Shown: in pieces, positions 8,793 through 16,117 of the stretch | Numbering within the stretch: position 1 is the stretch's first letter | How the letters are laid out: every line of letters starts with the position of its first letter | Origin: Caldicellulosiruptor owensensis OL | Lineage (GTDB): Bacteria; Bacillota; Thermoanaerobacteria; Caldicellulosiruptorales; Caldicellulosiruptoraceae | Assembly: GCF_000166335.1 (NCBI RefSeq) | Contig: NC_014657.1 | Coordinates: 426,501 to 490,500, forward strand | Length of the DNA stretch: 64,000 bases | Reading direction: 5' to 3' | Notes under the pieces: generated by a model | Database searches by the model: none | The model's input: the letters and a program-made list of their open reading frames with translations, nothing else | What the model was told of the DNA's origin: nothing | Made by a program: the position numbers and the translations under genes

Positions 8793-9502
8793 AGTAGCAT
8801 ACCTCTTTTCTTTATATACTTTTCAATTGCTATTTTAGCTTGCTGAGTTAAAAACCTTTCTATTTCATCTACTTTTGGTGCTTCACCTATTACAGAGATT
8901 AATGCTGTTTCTTTATCAATTATATCTTCTGTATACATAAGTTGTTCTAAGAACAATTTCTTTGAAAAAACTGATTCACCTTCTATTACAAATTTCTGAG
9001 GAGCTTTCTCTAAAATATACTCTAAATTTACAATACCTTTTTTGAGTAAAAAATACAAGTCAATATAATCTCTATATGTTGGTCGTCTACCGATGGTATA
9101 CGCTTTCATCAAAGCTATTTCCTTTGGAGATGCTAAATTGATTCCTTTTAAACGAATGTCTATTTTATCACCTTGGACTAATGGCTCAATCAAAGGGAAG
9201 GGATATGCAATGAAACTTATCTTTACTCCACATATAGTTGAAGTCATTTGGTCAATTTGCTTTATAATAATATTTACATCTTTTATAGAAAACAACTTGG
9301 TTAAGATGTTGTAAATGTATTCAAATTCTATTCTTTCACTAACTTCTTTTTGAAAAAAATCCAAATCATATGACTTTCTATGGCGAAGTTGCAATGCTAA
9401 TGCAGTGCCACCTGCAAGGTAAAATTTTTTTGCCAAATTGCTTTCAGCGATATTTCTACATATTTCATATCCTACTGAGTCTAATACTTCCATATACATC
9501 AT
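8789..9502 (-). CDS. AbiEii/AbiGii-type nucleotidyltransferase (toxin family)
   Basis: A 237-residue DUF1814 protein. The nucleotidyltransferase core AGGTALALQLRHRKSYDLDFF (around residues 31-51) has the GGT motif and the DLD metal-binding aspartates; the later SPKEIALMKAY and RDYIDLYFLL motifs match the AbiEii signature. Characterised AbiEii-like toxins transfer nucleotides and block growth or phage. The start is ATG at 9502 with AGGAG six bases upstream. It is the first gene of a two-gene operon with the small protein at 8463-8792. Confidence 0.85.
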   Translation of the reverse strand: MMYMEVLDSVGYEICRNIAESNLAKKFYLAGGTALALQLRHRKSYDLDFFQKEVSERIEFEYIYNILTKLFSIKDVNIIIKQIDQMTSTICGVKISFIAYPFPLIEPLVQGDKIDIRLKGINLASPKEIALMKAYTIGRRPTYRDYIDLYFLLKKGIVNLEYILEKAPQKFVIEGESVFSKKLFLEQLMYTEDIIDKETALISVIGEAPKVDEIERFLTQQAKIAIEKYIKKRGMLL

Positions 9503-9715
9503 AGCTGACTCCTTTTTTATTTTTTCCTACTAATAGTCATTATAACATAAACGTATTTGCTTGAATTAAATTTTGATTTAGATCTAAAAAACTTATGTCA
9601 GGTTATATCATGCGTATTTGTTATTAGGCAATAATTGACAAATAAAGCATTTTAAGATTTAATTAACGAAAACAAATTATACAAATATATACTGTTTTTA
9701 TATACTATAAAAACT
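9503..9715. other. AT-rich intergenic region before the toxin-like pair
   Basis: No coding signal. On the minus strand a TATAAT (complement of 9539-9544) lies about 40 bases upstream of the toxin start, but no convincing -35 box goes with it. Confidence 0.35.
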
Positions 9716-10764
9716 TTATCTAAATAAAATACAATTTTTATTTACCACCAATTTATTACAGAACAGAGAATAAAAAGTCCCCACTTTCTTTAATAAGTCT
9801 TCGAGAAGTAAAGTAGGAAATTGAAATACATGGGAGGAGACCAGAATTTCTGAATCTCTAAACTTTTCGAAAGGTGTCCTCCCGTTCATTCCTTTACCAT
9901 TGTGAGGTCGATAAAAATTCCACGTATCCTGCCATTTTTGAGCTCTTGTCATAAATTCGTCTTTTGTTATGCATCTTTCAGCATGAATCATCAAAAAATA
10001 TTCATCATCTGCTCTATGTGAATTTTCAATTATACCCATCAAGTGTTTTGCTTTTGGTGGAATATGAATAAGCTGTAAATCTTGTCCTTGTAGCAACATC
10101 TATCATGTTCCACTCATAACACGGTAGATTGTATTTTATCATGTGCTCATATACTTCTTTTGGGAGGCTGTCTTTGTCTAAAAGATGTTTCGTATCAAGC
10201 TGAAATTCAGAAAATGGGATAAGAGACTCATAATCGTAAAGGCTTCTTTCTCCCTTTTTTGTCTTTCTTATCTTTTCTCGGCACACTATTTCTTTTGAGA
10301 ATAGATTTTATCGTGTTTTCACTTATTTTAACGCCATATTTTCTGAATAAATAAAGAGAAAGACGTCTGTATCTGAATCCTGTTTTTTTGGCCTCTTGGA
10401 TAATGAGATTTTCAAGCTCAGAAGAAAGTTTTTTAGGGCAAGTTTTAGGCTTTCTTGATTTGTCCTCAACAGGACCATATACTGCTCTTCTTACAGTATG
10501 CCTTGATACACCTAATATTTTAGCAGTTTTTGATACGTTTTTATTATTATTTTCAAACACTTTTCGAACTAATTCTCTTGCCTTTTCAGGAGATATTTTT
10601 CTGAGTTCATGATATGGTATAATATTCATAGTAGGGCTGCCCTCCCATCCTGGTAGTTTTTTGATTTTTCTTTTGAATGGAATATTACACTTTTTAATTA
10701 TATCAAACAGGAGGGAGGCAGCCTCAATTCTTTTTATGAGTTTCTCCCCTCTGTTTTCGCACAT
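9716..10764 (-). pseudogene. Broken integrase-core (IS481-like) transposase
   Basis: Three overlapping minus-strand frames together encode one transposase. The first (10764 to 10228) has the helix-turn-helix (VSKTAKILGVSRHTVRRAV). The second (10286 to 10026) carries the first catalytic Asp (QLDTKH) and DVATRTRF. The third (10099 to 9716) carries the catalytic Glu (GIIENSHRADDEYF) and the C-terminus. One frameshift lies near 10240-10260, beside an A6 run. A second junction near 10060-10075 joins text that should be separated by the segment with the middle Asp (usually DNG), so an internal deletion is likely. I could not find terminal inverted repeats. Confidence 0.8.
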
Positions 10765-10821
10765 TCTTTCGTTGTGGTAAATATCTTTATACCTATTCGA
10801 GGGAATTGTGAAATTAAAGTA

Positions 10822-10850
10822 TTGAAAAATGATAAGTATTATGTTAAAAT
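10822..10850 (+). promoter_or_regulatory. Promoter of the amino-acid binding protein gene
   Basis: TTGAAA (10822-10827), 17-base spacer, TAAAAT (10845-10850). Confidence 0.6.
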
Positions 10851-10875
10851 ATCACACAAACAATTAATAAAGACG

Positions 10876-10921
10876 AAAAAGGCAAAGGGGCCTTTTAAAA
10901 GAATATTCCTTTGCCTTTTTT
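10876..10921 (+). terminator. Terminator-like hairpin in the 5' leader
   Basis: AAAAAGGCAAAGG (10876-10888) pairs with CCTTTGCCTTTTT (10908-10920), a 13-bp stem ending in a T run. It sits between the promoter and the start codon at 10961. It could be an attenuator or a boundary terminator left from an earlier gene order. Because of the A run on the left it could also work on the minus strand. Confidence 0.65.
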
Positions 10922-10960
10922 GATTATCAAAAATATTTTGCACAAGGAGGACGGTAGGGT

Positions 10961-12133
10961 ATGAAAAAACTAAAATTTCAAAAGATTCTGGGTATAATGG
11001 TAGTTTTGGTATTTGTCTTTTTACTTATGTCGTATGCTCAATCATCCAGCTCAAAAACCATACGAATTGGCGTAAATCTTGAGTTGTCAGGTTCTGTTGC
11101 GCAGTTTGGACAGAGGAATTTGGAAGGACTTAAAATGGCAATTGATGAAATCAACAGCAAAGGTGGAATATTAGGCAAAAAGATAGAGCTTGTAGTTTTT
11201 GACAACAAGTCTGATAAGACAGAGGCACTGAATGTTGCAACTAAACTTGTAACCAAAGAAAATGTTTTAGCAATGTTGGGACCGGTCACTTCAGGAGCAA
11301 CAAAATCAGCTTCTGTTGCAGCTTCTCGATATAAAGTTCCTTTGATTTCGTCAACAGCTACAGATGACCTTGTGACGGTTGATGAACGAACAGGAAAAAC
11401 AAAACAGTATGTTTTTAGGATTTGTTTTAATGATTCATTTCAGGGAAGCGTGATGGCGAACTTTGCCATTAAAACACTTAAAGTTAAAACAGCTGCTATA
11501 ATATATGATGCATCCTCGGATTACAGCAAGGGGCTTTATAAAAATTTCAAAGAAGTATTTACAAAGTATGGCGGAAAGCTTGTGGCTGAGGAGGCGTTTT
11601 CTAAGGGCGAACAAGACTTCAACGGAATCTTGACAAAGATAAGAGACAAAAAACCACAGGCTATATTTGCTCCTGTATATTATGATGAGGCAGGGCTTAT
11701 CATAAAACAGGCAAGAGAGCTTGGAATGTGGATACCTATTTTGGGTTCTGACGGGTTTGATGATCCAAAGGTTGTTGAGAAAGCAGGAAGCAAATATGCA
11801 ACGAATATCTTTTTCTCTACACATTATTCCTCCCAGGACACAGATAAGAGAGTACAGGATTTTAGAAAAAGATACCAGCAAAAGTATAAGATTGAGCCAA
11901 ACGCACTTTCAGCACTGGGTTATGATTTGGGTTATTTCATAGCAGATGCAATAAAAAGAGCAAACTCTACAACAGACAGAGAAAAACTTCGCAGGGCACT
12001 TGAAAACACCAAGAACTTTGTGGGAGTCACTGGAGTTATCTCAATAGATGCAAAACATAATGCAAAGAAGTCTGCGGTTATAATCGAGATTAAAAATGGT
12101 GTTCAGAAATTCAAACAAAAACTAAATCCCTAA
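10961..12133 (+). CDS. Branched-chain amino acid ABC transporter substrate-binding protein (LivJ family)
   Basis: A 390-residue periplasmic-binding fold type I protein: IRIGVNLELSGSVAQFGQ and GPVTSGATKSAS are typical of Leu/Ile/Val-binding proteins. An N-terminal signal peptide (hydrophobic residues about 10-26, ending MSYAQSS) is present. It has no Cys after the hydrophobic stretch, so no lipobox, which is odd for a Gram-positive binding protein that must stay at the membrane. No permease or ATPase genes adjoin it, so its transporter partner is elsewhere. GGAGG precedes the ATG. Ligand unknown; amino acid or amide is likely. Confidence 0.85.
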   Translation: MKKLKFQKILGIMVVLVFVFLLMSYAQSSSSKTIRIGVNLELSGSVAQFGQRNLEGLKMAIDEINSKGGILGKKIELVVFDNKSDKTEALNVATKLVTKENVLAMLGPVTSGATKSASVAASRYKVPLISSTATDDLVTVDERTGKTKQYVFRICFNDSFQGSVMANFAIKTLKVKTAAIIYDASSDYSKGLYKNFKEVFTKYGGKLVAEEAFSKGEQDFNGILTKIRDKKPQAIFAPVYYDEAGLIIKQARELGMWIPILGSDGFDDPKVVEKAGSKYATNIFFSTHYSSQDTDKRVQDFRKRYQQKYKIEPNALSALGYDLGYFIADAIKRANSTTDREKLRRALENTKNFVGVTGVISIDAKHNAKKSAVIIEIKNGVQKFKQKLNP

Positions 12134-12141
12134 AGAGTTTG

Positions 12142-12177
12142 TCCCCTTTCTGGCATAAAGTCAGGAAGGGGATTTTT
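12142..12177 (+). terminator. Intrinsic terminator after the binding protein
   Basis: TCCCCTTTCTG (12142-12152) pairs with CAGGAAGGGGA (12162-12172), one G-T pair, followed by five T residues. Confidence 0.85.
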
Positions 12178-12189
12178 AAATTCACACTC

Positions 12190-12219
12190 TTGTATACAGG
12201 TATACTTTAATGCTATAAT
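12190..12219 (+). promoter_or_regulatory. Aconitase operon promoter with embedded palindrome
   Basis: TTGTAT (12190-12195), 18-base spacer, TATAAT (12214-12219). The -35 box and spacer contain GTATACAGGTATAC (12192-12205). This matches the operator candidate before the citrate synthase gene (TTGTATACAnnTATAC in both). A protein bound here would cover the -35 region. Confidence 0.6.
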
Positions 12220-12275
12220 ATAAAAGGTATTTTTAACAATCACAATCAAAGTTTTTTGGGAGGTTTAAAAGCGAA

Positions 12276-14210
12276 ATGGGTTTGACAATTGCGCAAAAGA
12301 TTATAAAGCAGCACTTAGTTAAAGGTGAAATGATACCCGGAAAAGAGATTGCTATCAGAATTGATCAGACACTTACTCAAGACTCAACAGGTACAATGGC
12401 ATATCTTCAGTTTGAAGCAATGGGTATTGACAGGGTAAAGACTAAAAGGTCTGTTGCATACATTGACCATAACACTCTTCAGACAGGGCCGGAGAATGCA
12501 GATGATCATCTATACATACAGACAGTTGCCAAAAAATATGGAATATATTTTTCCAAACCGGGAAATGGAATCTGCCACCAGGTTCACCTTGAGAGATTTG
12601 CAGTGCCTGGTCAGACACTTTTAGGTTCAGACAGCCACACACCAACAGCTGGTGGGATAGGCATGCTTGCAATTGGTGCAGGTGGTTTGGATGTTGCAGT
12701 TGCTATGGGTGGTGGTGAATATTACTTGATTATGCCAAAGATTGTAAAAGTAAACCTCAAAGGTAAACTTCAGCCTTGGGTTTCTGCAAAGGATATTATT
12801 TTGGAGCTTTTGAGAAGGCTTACAGTCAAGGGTGGCGTGGGCAAGATTTTTGAGTACACAGGTGAGGGCGTGAAGACTTTATCTATCCCAGAAAGAGCCA
12901 CAATTACAAATATGGGAGCAGAACTTGGAGCGACAACTTCTATATTTCCATCAGATGAGGTGACATACGAATTTTTGAAGGCACAGGGAAGAGAGGCTGA
13001 CTTTGTTGAGATTTTGCCAGACCCCGATGCACAGTATGATGAGGAGATTGAGATAGATTTATCGAGCTTGGTGCCGCTTGCAGCATGCCCGCACAGCCCT
13101 GACAATGTTGTGCCTGTAAGCGAGCTAAAAGGTATAAAGGTTGACCAGGTTGCAATTGGGAGCTGTACAAACTCATCTTACAAGGACCTAATGAAGGTTG
13201 CAAAGATTTTGGAAGGAAAAACCATTGCAGAGCATGTATCACTTGTTATATCTCCAGGGTCAAAACAGGTTCTGAACATGCTTGCTCAAAACGGTGCGCT
13301 ATCCTCACTTGTTGCAGCTGGTGCAAGGATTTTAGAGTGTGCTTGTGGTCCTTGTATAGGAATGGGTCAAGCACCAAGAACAAATGGTATTTCGCTCAGA
13401 ACATTTAACAGAAACTTTGAAGGCAGAAGCGGTACACCTTCTGCCAAAGTATACCTTGTCTCACCTGAAACTGCAGCAGCATCAGCAATCACAGGGTATA
13501 TCACAGACCCAAGAACTCTTGGTGATGAGCCAAAAGTAGAGATGCCAAAGAGCTTTTTGATAAACGACAATCTAATAGTACCACCTGCTGAGAATCCCGA
13601 CGAGGTTGAGGTTATAAGAGGACCGAATATAAAGCCATTCCCGCAGGGAAAGCCTTTATCAGAGGTTGTGGTTGGGAAGGTCTTGGTAAAACTTGGAGAC
13701 AATATCACGACAGACCACATTATGCCATCCAATGCAAAGCTTTTACCATATAGATCAAACATACCATATTTGTCTGACTACTGCTTGACACCATGCGACC
13801 CTGATTTTCCTAAAAAAGCACGTGAGAACGGTGGTGGATTTATTGTAGGTGGAGTCAACTATGGACAGGGATCATCTCGAGAACATGCGGCACTTGTACC
13901 ACTTTATTTAGGCATCAAAGGAGTTTTAGCCAAAAGCTTTGCACGAATTCACATGGCAAATTTAATTAACAATGGAATTATTCCGATGGTGTTTGAGAAT
14001 CCGAACGATTATGATACAATTGAAGAGATGGATGAGCTAAAAATTGAAAATGCAAGAGAACAGATAGAGGAAAGTGATGTGCTAATAATAGAAAATGTCA
14101 CAAAGGGTTTAAAATATAGAATGGTTTTGAATCTCACGGAAAGACAGCGTCAAATGATTTTACATGGAGGTCTTTTGAACCTGACAAAAGCAAAAGGGAT
14201 GAAAATATAG
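12276..14210 (+). CDS. Aconitate hydratase
   Basis: A 644-residue single-chain aconitase of the short (Aquifex-type) class, which isomerises citrate to isocitrate. Iron-sulfur ligands are seen in GSCTNSSY and in CACGPCIGMG; the C-terminal swivel domain has GGVNYGQGSSREHAA. The early segment GSDSHTPTAGG is an active-site motif. Isopropylmalate isomerase large subunits are shorter and have a separate small subunit, so aconitase is the better call. It is first in an operon with isocitrate dehydrogenase and the GntR regulator. ATG start behind GGGAGGT. Confidence 0.92.
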   Translation: MGLTIAQKIIKQHLVKGEMIPGKEIAIRIDQTLTQDSTGTMAYLQFEAMGIDRVKTKRSVAYIDHNTLQTGPENADDHLYIQTVAKKYGIYFSKPGNGICHQVHLERFAVPGQTLLGSDSHTPTAGGIGMLAIGAGGLDVAVAMGGGEYYLIMPKIVKVNLKGKLQPWVSAKDIILELLRRLTVKGGVGKIFEYTGEGVKTLSIPERATITNMGAELGATTSIFPSDEVTYEFLKAQGREADFVEILPDPDAQYDEEIEIDLSSLVPLAACPHSPDNVVPVSELKGIKVDQVAIGSCTNSSYKDLMKVAKILEGKTIAEHVSLVISPGSKQVLNMLAQNGALSSLVAAGARILECACGPCIGMGQAPRTNGISLRTFNRNFEGRSGTPSAKVYLVSPETAAASAITGYITDPRTLGDEPKVEMPKSFLINDNLIVPPAENPDEVEVIRGPNIKPFPQGKPLSEVVVGKVLVKLGDNITTDHIMPSNAKLLPYRSNIPYLSDYCLTPCDPDFPKKARENGGGFIVGGVNYGQGSSREHAALVPLYLGIKGVLAKSFARIHMANLINNGIIPMVFENPNDYDTIEEMDELKIENAREQIEESDVLIIENVTKGLKYRMVLNLTERQRQMILHGGLLNLTKAKGMKI

Positions 14211-14230
14211 TAAATAGTAATTTTTAAAAA

Positions 14231-14253
14231 GAGGGGATACAAAGTCCCCTCTA
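14231..14253 (+). other. Intercistronic hairpin between aconitase and isocitrate dehydrogenase
   Basis: GAGGGGA pairs with TCCCCTC around a short loop, but an A/T mix rather than a T run follows. It may act in mRNA processing or as a weak terminator that lowers downstream expression. Confidence 0.5.
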
Positions 14254-14286
14254 TATAATTAAAATTTGCTTTGAGGAGGATGACAG

Positions 14287-15294
14287 ATGAGCTATACAAT
14301 TACTCTTATACCTGGCGATGGTATTGGACCAGAGGTTACAGAGGCAGCAAGAAGAGTTTTGGATGCGTCGGGTGTAAAAATAGAATGGGAAGTTGTGGAA
14401 GCTGGCGAAAAGGTTATGCAAGAGTATGGGACGCCACTTCCTGACCATGTTTTGGAAAGTGTCAAGAGAAATAAAGTTGCACTCAAAGGTCCTATTACAA
14501 CACCGGTCGGGACAGGGTTTAGAAGTGTGAATGTTGCGCTCAGACAGGCTCTTAACCTCTATGCAAATGTAAGACCTGTCAAGTCTTACGAAGGTGTTCC
14601 TTCAAGATACACAAATGTAGATTTGATAATTGTTCGAGAAAACACAGAAGACCTTTATGCGGGTATTGAATATATGGCTGGAGATGATGCAGCAGTTGGT
14701 GTTAAAATAATAACAAGGAAAGCAAGCGAGAGGATTGTCAGGTATGCATTTGAGCTTGCAAGAAGAGAAAAGAGAAGAAAGGTTACAGCTGTTCACAAAG
14801 CAAACATCCAAAAGCTTACAGATGGACTGTTTTTAGAATGTGCAAGAAAAGTAGCGCAGGATTATCCAGATATAGAGTTTGAAGATATGATTGTTGATGC
14901 AATGAGCATGAAACTTGTCCAAAGCCCGGAAAATTATGATGTTTTAGTTATGCCAAACATGTATGGCGATATTCTTTCTGATTTAGCGGCAGGTTTAGTA
15001 GGCGGTTTAGGAATAGCCCCGGGTGCTAATATTGGCGAGGATGGAGCAGTATTTGAGCCAATCCATGGCTCTGCACCAAAAAGAGCAGGACAGAACTTAG
15101 CAAACCCAACCGCAACCATACTTTCTGGTGTCATGATGCTGAGGTACTTGGGCGAACTTGAAGCAGCTGACAGAGTTGAAAAGGCGGTGGCTAAAGTTAT
15201 AAAAGAAGGCAAAGAGGTTACATACGACCTTGGAGGCTCAACAGGTACAAAAGAGTTTGCAGATGCGGTTATACGAGAAATGGAAAAAATATAA
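14287..15294 (+). CDS. icd: Isocitrate dehydrogenase
   Basis: A 335-residue beta-decarboxylating dehydrogenase that converts isocitrate to 2-oxoglutarate. [10 protein letters not shown] opens the protein; [20 protein letters not shown] is the substrate-binding segment typical of isocitrate (not isopropylmalate) dehydrogenases; [13 protein letters not shown] binds the metal. The coenzyme loop reads [11 protein letters not shown]. Its Lys sits where NADP-dependent enzymes such as E. coli Icd have Lys344, while NAD-dependent forms usually have Asp. NADP use is thus possible despite the short NAD-type length. Second gene of the aconitase operon, with GAGGAGGA upstream. Confidence 0.9.
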   Translation: MSYTITLIPGDGIGPEVTEAARRVLDASGVKIEWEVVEAGEKVMQEYGTPLPDHVLESVKRNKVALKGPITTPVGTGFRSVNVALRQALNLYANVRPVKSYEGVPSRYTNVDLIIVRENTEDLYAGIEYMAGDDAAVGVKIITRKASERIVRYAFELARREKRRKVTAVHKANIQKLTDGLFLECARKVAQDYPDIEFEDMIVDAMSMKLVQSPENYDVLVMPNMYGDILSDLAAGLVGGLGIAPGANIGEDGAVFEPIHGSAPKRAGQNLANPTATILSGVMMLRYLGELEAADRVEKAVAKVIKEGKEVTYDLGGSTGTKEFADAVIREMEKI

Positions 15295-15322
15295 ACTTGG
15301 TTAATATTGAAGGTGATTTTCG

Positions 15323-16021
15323 ATGGTGTATAATAATTACTCTGATGATAAAGATACAAGATATTCTCCTTTGTATGAGAAGATTTTTGAAGTGATAAAA
15401 GAAAAGATTTTAATGGGAATTTTAAAGCCAGGAGACCCTCTTGTTGAGGTAAAGCTTGCTGAAGAGCTTGGTGTTTCCCGAACACCAATAAGAGAGGCGT
15501 TGCGCCAGCTTGAGCTTGAAGGACTTGTGTATTCTATTCCTCACAAAGGTGCGTTTGTTGCAGGTGTTACTGCTCAGGACATAGAGGATATATACACAAT
15601 AAGGATGCTTTTAGATGGGCTTGCAGCGCGCTGGGCTGCTCAGAAGATTACAAAAGACGAGGAAGATGAACTTATCGAAATTATAACTCTTATGGAGCTG
15701 TATACAAAGAAAAAAGATATTCCAAAGGTGATGAAAACTGATTCGCAGTTTCATCAGCTCATTTACAAAGCATCCAAGAGCAAACCGCTTGAACATGTTT
15801 TGTCCACCTTCCACAGCTATATAATAAGGGCAAGGGCAACCTCTTTTGAAACACCTGGCAGGCTTGAAGAAGCCATGGAAGAACATAAGCTTATATTTGA
15901 GGCAATAGTTGGCAAAGACCCGGATAAGGCAGAAGAGTATATGAAACTTCATGTCAAAAATGCAGCAAAAAATTTAATTGAGCAAAAGAAAATAGAAGAA
16001 AGGACAACGGCAGGGAAATAG
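15323..16021 (+). CDS. GntR-family regulator, FCD subfamily
   Basis: A 232-residue regulator. The N-terminal winged helix-turn-helix contains LAEELGVSRTPIREALRQLELEGLV's core motif (residues about 50-70). The C-terminal FCD domain keeps the metal/ligand residues: Asp and His in DSQFHQLIY, His in EEHKLIF and His in MKLHVKNA. FCD regulators bind small carboxylates. It follows isocitrate dehydrogenase by 28 bases and ends the operon. The palindromes at 6982-6999 and 12192-12205 fit the TnGTnnnACnA-like sites of this subfamily, so I infer it controls the citrate synthase and aconitase transcripts, perhaps sensing citrate or a related acid. Confidence 0.88.
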   Translation: MVYNNYSDDKDTRYSPLYEKIFEVIKEKILMGILKPGDPLVEVKLAEELGVSRTPIREALRQLELEGLVYSIPHKGAFVAGVTAQDIEDIYTIRMLLDGLAARWAAQKITKDEEDELIEIITLMELYTKKKDIPKVMKTDSQFHQLIYKASKSKPLEHVLSTFHSYIIRARATSFETPGRLEEAMEEHKLIFEAIVGKDPDKAEEYMKLHVKNAAKNLIEQKKIEERTTAGK

Positions 16022-16044
16022 AATTTTCCCTGCTTATTTTTTTT
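16010..16044 (+). terminator. Terminator of the aconitase-icd-gntR operon
   Basis: GCAGGGAAA (16010-16018) pairs with TTTCCCTGC (16025-16033), followed by a long T run. It overlaps the end of the regulator gene. Confidence 0.88.
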
Positions 16045-16117
16045 GCAGGTATCAGTCTTTTTTGAAAGGGGAAAAATACAAAATAAAGTATAAAAAAGGA
16101 GAGAAAGTTTTCTTGGG

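Noticed and set aside
10228-10286. Programmed frameshift in the IS481-like transposase at an A6 run
   Set aside because: The change of frame is +1 rather than the usual -1, and the gene also has an internal deletion, so decay is simpler.
10850-10960. Riboswitch before the binding-protein gene
   Set aside because: Only about 20 bases lie between the predicted transcript start and the terminator stem; no aptamer fits.
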